This document shows, piece by piece, positions 1-6,865 of a stretch of DNA of 7,546 nt. Below the pieces are notes generated by a model that was not told the origin of the DNA, searched no databases, and saw only the letters and a list, made by a program, of their open reading frames with translations. This DNA comes from CAYFJO01 sp964343305 (GTDB lineage: Bacteria; Planctomycetota; Planctomycetia; Pirellulales; Pirellulaceae): assembly GCA_964343305.1 (NCBI GenBank), contig CAYFJO010000508.1, forward strand, positions 1 through 7,546. The letters are read 5' to 3'. The position numbers were made by a program, and so were the translations under genes. Position 1 is the first letter of the stretch. Every line of letters starts with the position of its first letter.

Positions 1-1199
1 AGCGTGCCGGCAAGTGAGGTGCCTTCCAATCCTTCGACGTTGGGCAGGTCGCACATCTCGACGAACGTGGGATACATATCAATCAGGCTGACAGTCGAAT
101 CCACTGTTGAACCGTGCTCAATTCCGGGGCCTGCCCAGATGAACGGCACGTTGGACGTGCGTTCCCAGAGCGTATGCTTGCCCCAATCTCCCTTCTCTCC
201 ATGGTGATAACCATGATCGCTCCACAGCACGACGACCGTATTTTCATGATGTGGAGACTCGCGCAGCGTCGTCAAAATACGTCCCAGCATTGCGTCAGCG
301 TACGAGACTGACGCGAGGTAACCGTGAATGGCATCCTCGACCGCGCCGATTTCCACGAGCCGCTGGTGAATTCGACTTCGGTTCGTCTTCGCCTTTCTCA
401 CCTTTGGCGGCAGATCGTCGAGGTCGTCCACTTTGTATGGAGGTGCCTTGATTTTCGCCGGATCGTACAGGTCAAAGTACTTTTGCGGCGCATAGTTTGG
501 GAAATGCGGTGCGTAGAGACCGACGGCCAGAAAGAAAGGCCTGTCGTGCTTTCGACGCAGCACGTCACAGGCCCAGTTGGCTCGAATCGTGTCGGCCATC
601 TCCTCTTCGCGTTCATTGGGAACGGCGCCCCATTCGAGAAAAAAACGATTCGCCGGCTTGCGGTCCTTGTTATAGGCGCTGTTGGGGTACGGCTGGGGAA
701 TGGGGGTTCCGTCGCCCCAGGAATCCATCGGCCAGCCACCGCGTCTTTGCTGCTCGCTGCGAACAAAGAACTCGTCCCATCCACGCGCGTCAAGATAACC
801 AGCCCCGTGGTGGAACAGCTTGCCGGCCCCAAAGGTTGCGAATCCACCTTTTTGGAAGCTCGATTGAAGCGGTCGCAGTTCGGGGTGATCGTGAAAGTAC
901 ACCTCCGTGGTGTAGCAGCCCGTGGTCGAAGCAAATCGCCCACTGAAGATCGCGCTGCGAGACGGCGCACAGAATGTTCCAGGGCAATGTGCATTCGAGA
1001 ACACGACACCGCGGCGGGCCAGGCTGTCCATGTGGGGTGTGATTGCCTGTTCGTACCCTAGCGGACCGACCCAGTCACAGAGATCATCCACTGCGAAGAA
1101 AATCACATTGGGTTGTGCAGCGAAGGCGTCGCGATGTATGGCGAAAAGGCAGACGCTCGCGGCGAACACCAGACACTGGATTGATCGAGAGATTTGCAT
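1..1199 (-). CDS. Secreted sulfatase, iduronate-2-sulfatase-like (C-terminus cut by window edge)
   Basis: Type I sulfatase that would hydrolyse sulfate esters, probably on a polysaccharide, outside the cytoplasm. The frame is open from an ATG at 1199 to the window edge (about 399 residues), so the C-terminal part is missing. Residues 1-28 form a Sec signal peptide ending AFAA. I see the metal pair D38-D39 in AVDDLCDW, the formylglycine site C77-A-P-S-R, K127 and H130 in GAGKLFHHG, H232 in APHFPN, D328-H329 in WSDHGYHHGE, and K341 in GKHTLWER. The K-x-x-H spacing and the SDHG...GEKGDWGKH block follow human iduronate-2-sulfatase, so an IDS-like subfamily is likely; the real substrate is unknown. 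All expected catalytic residues in the visible part are present. It starts 149 bp after the stop of the upstream sulfatase on the same strand. The only Shine-Dalgarno-like match is a distant AAGGA about 11 nt before the ATG. Activity needs a formylglycine-generating enzyme, which is not in the window. Confidence 0.93.
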   Translation of the reverse strand, partial: MQISRSIQCLVFAASVCLFAIHRDAFAAQPNVIFFAVDDLCDWVGPLGYEQAITPHMDSLARRGVVFSNAHCPGTFCAPSRSAIFSGRFASTTGCYTTEVYFHDHPELRPLQSSFQKGGFATFGAGKLFHHGAGYLDARGWDEFFVRSEQQRRGGWPMDSWGDGTPIPQPYPNSAYNKDRKPANRFFLEWGAVPNEREEEMADTIRANWACDVLRRKHDRPFFLAVGLYAPHFPNYAPQKYFDLYDPAKIKAPPYKVDDLDDLPPKVRKAKTNRSRIHQRLVEIGAVEDAIHGYLASVSYADAMLGRILTTLRESPHHENTVVVLWSDHGYHHGEKGDWGKHTLWERTSNVPFIWAGPGIEHGSTVDSTVSLIDMYPTFVEMCDLPNVEGLEGTSLAGT

Positions 1200-1348
1200 G
1201 AGGTTTGTTGTCCTTACCGGGGTCGGGCTAACGGAAATGGGACGCAGCAGTTGAATCACCGTACTGTTGAGCCCTCGTCCGCGTTCTTTCGCCGATTTCG
1301 TTTCTGGTCCCGCCATTCTTTTCGCTTTCGCCGTTCAAGGGGTGCGGC

Positions 1349-2962
1349 TCATTGGCGATTTTTCCGTCTTGGTTTCTTCTTGTTCTGCGCCGGTTTGCTC
1401 CTGAGATTGGGAGGTTCAAGGCCGTCATCCGGCTGATCCCAGAGTCGATAGGGGTCGTCGAGTCGGCGCATTTCGGCCAGCAGAAGTCCTTGCATCTCGG
1501 CGAGCTTGTCCGCGTAACGCGAGTCAGGGGCGAGGTTCACCTGATCTTTCGTCGGGCTGGTTCCGGCGAGCTTCGCGACGTCGGAAGCATGATGCTGTTG
1601 AATGAACTCATCTGGGTTGTCGGCAAGGTTGAACAGTTGTGTTTCCTTGACTCCATCCTTGGGCGAATCGTACTTGATCAGTTTCCAATCGCCATTCCTG
1701 ACCGAACGTATTCCGGGCTTGGCGCCTCCACAATACGCTCCATAAAGTGCCTCACGTACGGAATCCTCCTTGCCTTCGAGAACTGGTTTGAAACTGATGC
1801 CTTCGCTGGTCTTTGGGGCCTCGACGCCGGTCAAGTCGCAGAACGTGGACAAAACGTCGAGCAAATAGACATTTCCTTTCGTTCGCGATCCGGCTTTGAT
1901 GCCGGGACCTTTCACGATGAATGGAACTCGCATCGTGTGTTCGTAGAGATTTTGTTTTCCTTGCAGGCCGTGGCGTCCAATCGCCATGCCGTGATCGGCC
2001 GTGTAAAAGATGTACGTGTTATTCAGTTCGCCCATCGCTTCGAGTTTCACAAGCACACGCCCGATCTGGATGTCGATATTCTCGCTGCAGGCGAACTCGC
2101 GTCCCAGTTCGTTGCGGATGGTCCGCTCGTCGCGATTCTTCCAGACGCCGCTTACGTTGGCTTCGTCGCGCACGGTCATGTGCGTATTGTCGAATGGATG
2201 GGCCAGCAGATAGTTGATCGGCAGCGGTGGTTGTTTCGGATTCGCAGGCGGCAAGGCGTTCTTGTCGGTGTGATTCACCGCGCCGTATTTCGCCAGCAAC
2301 TTCGGCTTGCCATCGCGCGTGTCGTGCGGGTGCGAGAACCCGAAGTAGATCAGGAACGGGTCGTCGTCTTTCGCTGCCTCGCGTTCGTTCAGGTAGTCCA
2401 GCACCTGCTCGGCGTGCCACGCACTGCCTTTCTCGTCGGTTGCTCCGCGGCGGGTTCCGTCGCGTCGGACGGTGAACAGTTTATTGGCTGCCTCGTAGCT
2501 GTTTCCGTTCTTACACGTCCGCATTGTGTCGTAACCAGCCTGGTTGAAAACCGCCGGCATGGTGTACTGAGCCAGATCAGGCGGCACTAGCTTCGGATTG
2601 GTGACATGCGGGTTGTTGGTTCGGCCAGGTTTGTTGGGAATATGCCAGAGAGTCCGCCCGGACATGATCATGTGCCGAGACGCCGTGCAAACGCCACCTG
2701 TCCAGGAACCCATTTGATACGCCGCGTCAAACCCAATCCCCTCGGCCGCCAGACGGTCGATGTTGGGAGTCTGCAACATTGACCGCGAGTCGTACACCTT
2801 TAGATCGAATGGAGACTGGTCATCGACAATGATGAACAGGATGTTCGGGTGTTTGTCGTCGGCAACAGTCGTATGAAGTGATCCCAATAAGCCCAACAAC
2901 GCGACAGTCACTGCCAGTAGTTTCGTTATGCGACTCTGTGATGGTTTCGTCATTGTGTTCAT
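1349..2962 (-). CDS. Secreted sulfatase with C-T-A-S-R active site
   Basis: Complete type I sulfatase of 537 residues, a usual length for the family. Counting from the ATG at 2962, residues 1-34 are a Sec signal peptide (basic start, LLAVTVALLGLLGSL core, TVA before DD). Active-site elements are D47-D48 (IIVDDQ), the formylglycine site C92-T-A-S-R, K151 (RTCKNGNSY), H211/H213 (FSHPHD), D323-H324 (TADHGM) and K336 (LQGKQN). The first active-site His of most sulfatases (K-x-H or K-x-x-H) is absent: K151 is followed by N-G-N. The protein ends in a basic tail, NKKKPRRKNRQ. The frame is open back to a GTG at 3004, but that start puts a non-hydrophobic stretch before the signal peptide. An ATG at 2953 is also possible. 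No clear Shine-Dalgarno is seen; a TACAAT at 2994-2999 could be a -10 element but has no good -35 partner. Substrate unknown, but probably a sulfated polysaccharide as for other planctomycete sulfatases. Confidence 0.92.
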   Translation of the reverse strand: MNTMTKPSQSRITKLLAVTVALLGLLGSLHTTVADDKHPNILFIIVDDQSPFDLKVYDSRSMLQTPNIDRLAAEGIGFDAAYQMGSWTGGVCTASRHMIMSGRTLWHIPNKPGRTNNPHVTNPKLVPPDLAQYTMPAVFNQAGYDTMRTCKNGNSYEAANKLFTVRRDGTRRGATDEKGSAWHAEQVLDYLNEREAAKDDDPFLIYFGFSHPHDTRDGKPKLLAKYGAVNHTDKNALPPANPKQPPLPINYLLAHPFDNTHMTVRDEANVSGVWKNRDERTIRNELGREFACSENIDIQIGRVLVKLEAMGELNNTYIFYTADHGMAIGRHGLQGKQNLYEHTMRVPFIVKGPGIKAGSRTKGNVYLLDVLSTFCDLTGVEAPKTSEGISFKPVLEGKEDSVREALYGAYCGGAKPGIRSVRNGDWKLIKYDSPKDGVKETQLFNLADNPDEFIQQHHASDVAKLAGTSPTKDQVNLAPDSRYADKLAEMQGLLLAEMRRLDDPYRLWDQPDDGLEPPNLRSKPAQNKKKPRRKNRQ

Positions 2963-3006
2963 GTTTTCAAATAGTTGTAGTGTTTGAGTTTTTATTGTAG
3001 CCACGT

Positions 3007-3048
3007 TCGCCAGAATGTGGGCACTGTGGACAGCCCACCGTCTGGCGA
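3007..3048. repeat. Inverted repeat 1 of intergenic cluster
   Basis: The arms are 3007-3022 and 3033-3048, 16 bp each with two mismatches, separated by a 10-nt loop. The outer half (TCGCCAGA/TCTGGCGA) and inner half (GTGGGC/GCCCAC) match exactly. It lies just upstream of the downstream sulfatase gene. It may be a REP-like or mobile palindromic element, which only a genome-wide copy count would show. Confidence 0.7.
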
Positions 3049-3082
3049 CGGCGACTACGGTCAGACTTCTACGTCCGCCCAG

Positions 3083-3110
3083 CTGAGCGGTTAGCCGCGA
3101 AGCGGCTCAG
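3083..3110. repeat. Inverted repeat 2 of intergenic cluster
   Basis: A short GC-rich hairpin. The core AGCCGC-GAA-GCGGCT (3093-3107) pairs perfectly over 6 bp with a 3-nt loop. Alternatively, CTGAGC at 3083-3088 can pair with GCTCAG at 3105-3110, so two foldings compete. No T-run follows on either strand, so it is not a standard intrinsic terminator. Confidence 0.6.
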
Positions 3111-3112
3111 AT

Positions 3113-3167
3113 CCGGAAATCAATTGATTCCCGCCTTCCAGGGACCGTTCGAGGAATCACTTTCCGG
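3113..3167. repeat. Inverted repeat 3 of intergenic cluster
   Basis: CCGGAAA (3113-3119) pairs with TTTCCGG (3161-3167), and TGATTCC (3125-3131) pairs with GGAATCA (3153-3159). This gives a two-part stem with an asymmetric bulge and a 21-nt apical loop. The left arm contains a separate perfect 12-bp palindrome, AATCAATTGATT, at 3118-3129. Confidence 0.6.
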
Positions 3168-3174
3168 TAGTTAC

Positions 3175-3232
3175 GTGGCGTAAGCTTCCAGCTTGCGATC
3201 CCGTGTGCTCGCAAGCTGGAAGCTTACGCTAC
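3175..3232. repeat. Long palindrome at the 3' end of the LolA-like gene; possible terminator or REP-like element
   Basis: The arms 3178-3198 and 3209-3229 are perfect 21-bp reverse complements (core GTAAGCTTCCAGCTTGC) around a 10-nt loop, TCCCGTGTGC. One G-T wobble extends them to 24 bp at 3175-3198 and 3209-3232. The right arm overlaps the TAG stop (3229-3231) of the LolA-like gene, so the transcript would fold immediately at its end. A stem this strong could stop transcription or protect the 3' end, but no U-tract follows it on the minus strand. It may be one copy of a dispersed element. Confidence 0.85.
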
Positions 3233-4344
3233 TTTTCTCCCGATCGACCCTGATCCCTCCAAGTCGTGCCATCCGGAAGCGACTTCAGCAGATCGAACCG
3301 TTCGTCGACGATTTTCGCGTTCAACCGAACCGGCTCCTTACCGGACTCGCTTTCGGCCACGATCACCTGCTGGAGTCCGCCCACAGCCGATGGAAGTCCC
3401 GGTTGCGCCGGCACGATTTTCCGGCCTCGCGTCGCCAACCACAGGCCGGGGCTTGCTTTCACCGTTTTGTCGACAACGAATATCATCGTCGGCGGGCTGT
3501 CGGCGGACTCGCGCAACTCGTGCCGCATCGGCAAGCCACCTCGCTCGGTGTCCAGCCACACAGTGAAACGGTCGGTTTCCGCCACGTGCCACGCACGGTC
3601 GCCGATCGTTTCCAGTCGCGGTCTGATCTTGACACGGCGATCTTGCAGGAGTTGCTCGAGCGATTGAGCATCGCCGCCGGTGACTTCCCGTCGCGGCGAG
3701 TTTAGCAAATTCAAATCAAAGAAACCAAGTCCCTGTGTGTGAGTTTCCCGGCTCCGGCCGTCACTGACCACTGCGCTGCGGGTCTGCGCTATGTAGATTG
3801 CTGTTCGCTTACCGTCGAACACAACGATACGCTGATGTTCGGTCTCCCGCGTGATGCCGAATGTGAATCGCTTGTCGATGTATGTCTTGTTCCCCTTCAC
3901 GACTGCGGTGATGTGGGCGAAGTTCGAAGCTTCATCGGGCCGAGGCTCCGTAACGCGCTCAGTGAAAGTCACCTCCAAGCTCTGGATTTGTCCACGCGAC
4001 GATTCGACAAGCTTGCTCAATTCGTCGCGCCCCATCGTTGCTGGCTGGTTCCGTGCCACGGGTGTACCGGCCTTCTTGTTGGCAAGCGATGGCACCTTTA
4101 CCACCGGAGCGTCGCGCGGCACGTTCAGGTCGTAAATGCTCGTCAGCGGTTTCGTGTCATAGTCAAAACGAATGGTCAGCGTGTCTCCGCCGAAATTCAC
4201 AGTCTGCCGGCGAATCAATTGCGTACCCGGCTCACACCAGACCGATATCTGCTCAGGCGACGCATCACCGACTTGGGGCAACTCACAATCGTAACGCTGG
4301 CTGCCGTCTTCCTCGATCGCAATTGTGATACGAAGCTGTGCCAA
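3229..4344 (-). CDS. LolA-like protein, apparently N-terminally truncated
   Basis: Open frame of up to 371 codons. I recognise it only loosely: the part from about residue 105 on (DELSKLVESSRGQIQSLEVTF, then beta-strand-rich sequence with VVFDGKR, VWLDTERGGLPMRHEL and a C-terminal FDLLKSLPDGTTW) resembles LolA/LolB-type lipoprotein-sorting proteins found next to ECF sigma genes in planctomycetes. Residues 1-75 look like a separate beta-rich domain (SVWCEPGTQLIRRQTVNF, LTIRFDYDT). No signal peptide or membrane segment is present, although such proteins are normally exported. The only available start is a TTG at 4344 without a Shine-Dalgarno. The frame continues upstream, protein-like, to a TGA near 4370. 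The front of the gene is therefore probably missing, replaced by the sigma-factor stub that overlaps it in another frame. It may still be made if translation is coupled to that stub. Function unknown. Confidence 0.6.
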   Translation of the reverse strand: MAQLRITIAIEEDGSQRYDCELPQVGDASPEQISVWCEPGTQLIRRQTVNFGGDTLTIRFDYDTKPLTSIYDLNVPRDAPVVKVPSLANKKAGTPVARNQPATMGRDELSKLVESSRGQIQSLEVTFTERVTEPRPDEASNFAHITAVVKGNKTYIDKRFTFGITRETEHQRIVVFDGKRTAIYIAQTRSAVVSDGRSRETHTQGLGFFDLNLLNSPRREVTGGDAQSLEQLLQDRRVKIRPRLETIGDRAWHVAETDRFTVWLDTERGGLPMRHELRESADSPPTMIFVVDKTVKASPGLWLATRGRKIVPAQPGLPSAVGGLQQVIVAESESGKEPVRLNAKIVDERFDLLKSLPDGTTWRDQGRSGEK

Positions 4345-4448
4345 TTCGCGAGCACCAGGCGGAAGTACCGTTCATACAATACTCCGTATGCCTGCCGATT
4401 ACCCAGTAGCGCTTCCTCAACGCATTGTGCATCACTTGGTTGCTCCAT
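4215..4448 (-). pseudogene. ECF sigma factor stub: N-terminal ~33 residues joined to foreign sequence
   Basis: The ATG at 4448 has a good Shine-Dalgarno (GGAG at 4454-4457, 5-nt spacer). It opens with MEQPSDAQCVEEALLGNR, followed by QAYGVLYERYFRLV, the typical start (region 2.1) of a planctomycete ECF RNA polymerase sigma factor. Similarity ends near residue 33 (about 4350). The frame then reads out of phase through the front of the LolA-like gene and stops at 4215, giving 77 residues. The rest of region 2 and all of region 4, needed for -10 and -35 recognition, are missing, so it cannot work as a sigma factor. The LolA-like frame lies one base back from the stub frame. The join falls around CCGCCTGGTGCTCGCG, which reads plausibly in both frames. 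A 6-bp inverted repeat (GAGGCC/GGCCTC, 4491-4496 and 4505-4510) lies in its leader. Recognition of the N-terminus is solid; the deletion explanation is inference. Confidence 0.7.
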
Positions 4449-4551
4449 ATTCGCTCCAGAACCCGTTGCAGTGAAAACGAAGATCGGCCGGAGGCCCAAA
4501 CGTTGGCCTCACCATCACACATGCATCAAGACACCGCATCATCCGGATTGT

Positions 4552-6819
4552 CTACGCGATCACACAATCTCGGCCTTTCTTCTTGCCCACGCCGTCCGTG
4601 ACGTGTTCGTGTCGAACGAATTGCAGTTTCGCACCGCCGACGCCCTCTCCCGCGGAGTTAACGACGCGACCGGTTTCGACCGCATTGTCCGGCAGGATTC
4701 CCAACAGCTTCGAATCATTGTCATCATCCGTCGATTCAGAATCAGAAGGCTTTCGTTCTTCTCTATTCGTTTGTTGAAAGTTATTGGCGACGACTTCAAA
4801 CGTCACCGGATTGCTGACAACACGGGTGCCTTTGTCGGGATCAATCGGATGGAAGTACGCCACGCGGACGGTATAGCGCCCGTAGCGGATCATCTTGAGT
4901 GGCAATCTGGCGTCGATGCGAGCGCTTGCTAGTTCACCTGGTACTTGAAGATCACTTCCCGTGGAAATCCACTTGTTCTCGTCCAACGTAATCCGTACGG
5001 CGGCTGTCCGTGTTTCGCCTCGCTCGATGGCGTCTTGTTCAATTTCTTGCTGTTCGCCTGCGCGATACCAATGATCCTCAAAAGCAACTTCATACGCGGA
5101 TTGCGATTTGGTCGTGCCGATTGCACGATCGCCAGCATTACGGATGTCCAACACAAACGCCGGCGTTTCGCCAGGTGTCCAAACGGTCTTCTCTGGACGC
5201 AGACGTAGCTGTATTCCGTCGACTGCTTTGCTCCAAGCGGTTTCATCGCGGTCGTGTACCACAAATTCCTTTTCCGTGGTGAGCCCCGCCGAAGACCTTG
5301 CGATGTCGAACGTTTCCATATTGCTTTCGTATTCGGCGAAATGAATTCGCTTGCCGTCCGTGTTGCGAATAACGTCGATGTTCTTGAGCAGATACGAGAC
5401 GCGATATTTGCCAGGTTTCCAATTTGGGCCATTGTGAAGTTGATCCGTGACGTCCAACCGTGCAATCGTCGCGCTGGTGAACGGAAAGAGGCCACCCGTA
5501 CATTTGTAGTCCCTTTCATTGATTCTGATGTAAAACGCCCACCGCTCATCGTCGTCAATCTTCCCTCGGCTTTCGTCGAGCTTCCACTCAGCCGAGCCCG
5601 GCATTGAAAGTCTCACGACGATGGGCGAACCATCGATAAAAGTGTCCGGCGCGGAAAGCACGGGGCGCGGCGGTTCATTTTCTTTCTCGCTAGCGTTATC
5701 CGCATAAATCAGCGCGATTGGCAGCGCGACTGCTGCCACAAAAAACGGCGTCAGCAACCAGACCATCCACGAATTTCCGGCGTGCATGGCCGGTGAGCTG
5801 TGACCGGCAATGCGTCGAATTCTCTCCAACAGCGAGCCACCGCCCGCAGACAACGCTGGTTGTGGGGCCACGGCGCATAACTGATCGACGGCAACGAGGG
5901 CATCCGCGTAGTCCACCGCATCGTCGCAAACGGCCAAAGCCAAGTCGTCGCAACAGTTTTCGCGCTCACGGCGGACATGTCGCAAAATCCACCACACGGC
6001 GGGATGGTAGAACAAAAGCGTCTCGATCGCGGTTTGCAGCAGGTTAACCAGATAGTCGTGCCGCCGCACGTGAGCCAGTTCATGAGCGATCACCGCTTCA
6101 AGTTGCTCGCGCGTCAGTCCGGTAACGGCCGACGCTGGCAATAGAATGAGCGGCCGAAAGTAACCGATCACAGCCGGCACTTGGACCAGCGCCGACTGCG
6201 CGATTTCCACACCGCGATTCAGATGCATTCGCGCGGTTGTTGTGCGTAAGATCTCTTGGAGCGTGTCGTTGACTGCCGACAAGCCCACTCGCCGCAGACG
6301 TTGCACCGTGTAAAGCCCGATCATCGGCCGTAGTGACAAGAGCAAAACGCCTATGAGCCAAGCCGCAACGACCGGTGGTAGGCTCGGCCGGATCAGACGG
6401 GCGAAACGCTCTTGGAAGCCCATCTTCGTTTCATCTGCATCGGGCGAAGCCGCGAGAAGCTCTTCCGTGCGTTGATTCACCAATTCGTCGGGTTCATGTT
6501 TCAATCGAGTTGGCGTGTCAGTACCTGGCAGAGCAACAGGCATGTCGGTGGGGGTTGCAACACCGTCCAGCGGCGTTCCGGTGTCGTGTGCAAGATCGTC
6601 ATGTGGCGAAACATTGGGCGGCGGCAACGTTACAAACGTCATCACCGGCAACGCGACCATCGCCAGCAACGCAACACACCCTGTCAGATAACGCGCATTG
6701 GCGGATCGTCGCTTCATCAACGAATTTATCACGGCAAACAAAATCGCCACCAACGCGATTTGCCACACCGAATGCAACAACATCCAGCCGATGCGTTCCA
6801 CGATGGAGGAATCGATCAT
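4552..6819 (-). CDS. blaR1: BlaR1-type membrane zinc peptidase (M56) with beta-rich sensor tail
   Basis: Integral-membrane signal-transducing metalloprotease, 755 residues, expected to sense something outside the membrane and trigger inactivation of the partner BlaI repressor. Membrane segments lie near residues 12-34, 43-65, 148-170 and 350-372. The zinc motif is H246-E-L-A-H250, with E285/E287 in RRERENCCDDLAL as the likely third ligand. After the last membrane segment comes a beta-rich region (about 385-680) in place of the penicillin-binding domain of staphylococcal BlaR1, so a beta-lactam is not an obvious signal. An acidic linker (SDSESTDDDND) follows, then GRVVNSAGEGVGGAKLQFVR, the opening of a carboxypeptidase-regulatory-like domain that stops after about 40 residues; such domains usually run to about 80. 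The ATG at 6819 has an ideal AAGGAG (6826-6831) six bases upstream. The gene starts 46 bp after the blaI stop, so the two should form one operon. The family call is firm; the ligand and the integrity of the C-terminus are open. Confidence 0.92.
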   Translation of the reverse strand: MIDSSIVERIGWMLLHSVWQIALVAILFAVINSLMKRRSANARYLTGCVALLAMVALPVMTFVTLPPPNVSPHDDLAHDTGTPLDGVATPTDMPVALPGTDTPTRLKHEPDELVNQRTEELLAASPDADETKMGFQERFARLIRPSLPPVVAAWLIGVLLLSLRPMIGLYTVQRLRRVGLSAVNDTLQEILRTTTARMHLNRGVEIAQSALVQVPAVIGYFRPLILLPASAVTGLTREQLEAVIAHELAHVRRHDYLVNLLQTAIETLLFYHPAVWWILRHVRRERENCCDDLALAVCDDAVDYADALVAVDQLCAVAPQPALSAGGGSLLERIRRIAGHSSPAMHAGNSWMVWLLTPFFVAAVALPIALIYADNASEKENEPPRPVLSAPDTFIDGSPIVVRLSMPGSAEWKLDESRGKIDDDERWAFYIRINERDYKCTGGLFPFTSATIARLDVTDQLHNGPNWKPGKYRVSYLLKNIDVIRNTDGKRIHFAEYESNMETFDIARSSAGLTTEKEFVVHDRDETAWSKAVDGIQLRLRPEKTVWTPGETPAFVLDIRNAGDRAIGTTKSQSAYEVAFEDHWYRAGEQQEIEQDAIERGETRTAAVRITLDENKWISTGSDLQVPGELASARIDARLPLKMIRYGRYTVRVAYFHPIDPDKGTRVVSNPVTFEVVANNFQQTNREERKPSDSESTDDDNDSKLLGILPDNAVETGRVVNSAGEGVGGAKLQFVRHEHVTDGVGKKKGRDCVIA

Positions 6820-6865
6820 ATTGTACTCCTTTTGGACTGCAGTGGCCTGGCGCCGCCCTCCAAAG

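Noticed and set aside
324..1061. Plus-strand open frame (245 codons) opposite the first sulfatase
   Set aside because: The minus strand here encodes a sulfatase with signal peptide and every expected active-site residue, so the plus-strand frame is a shadow.
1286..1333. Nine-base direct repeat CTTTCGCCG (1286-1294 and 1325-1333) between the two sulfatases
   Set aside because: Too short and too close in composition to its surroundings to mean anything without conservation data.
1352..2590. Long plus-strand open frame (412 codons) opposite the second sulfatase
   Set aside because: It is antisense to a complete sulfatase with all domain motifs and shows no recognisable protein pattern; long antisense frames are common opposite GC-rich codons.
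2963..3004. GTG at 3004 as the start of the second sulfatase
   Set aside because: It adds 14 polar residues before the signal peptide and has no Shine-Dalgarno; the ATG at 2962 gives a normal signal peptide.
4491..4510. GAGGCC/GGCCTC inverted repeat as an intrinsic terminator for blaR1
   Set aside because: The stem is only 6 bp and no U-tract follows it on the minus strand; it is at most a weak leader hairpin of the sigma stub.
3739..4932. Plus-strand open frame (397 codons) crossing the LolA-like gene, sigma stub and BlaR1 end
   Set aside because: It spans three unrelated minus-strand features and has no domain-like sequence, so it is most likely a chance open frame.
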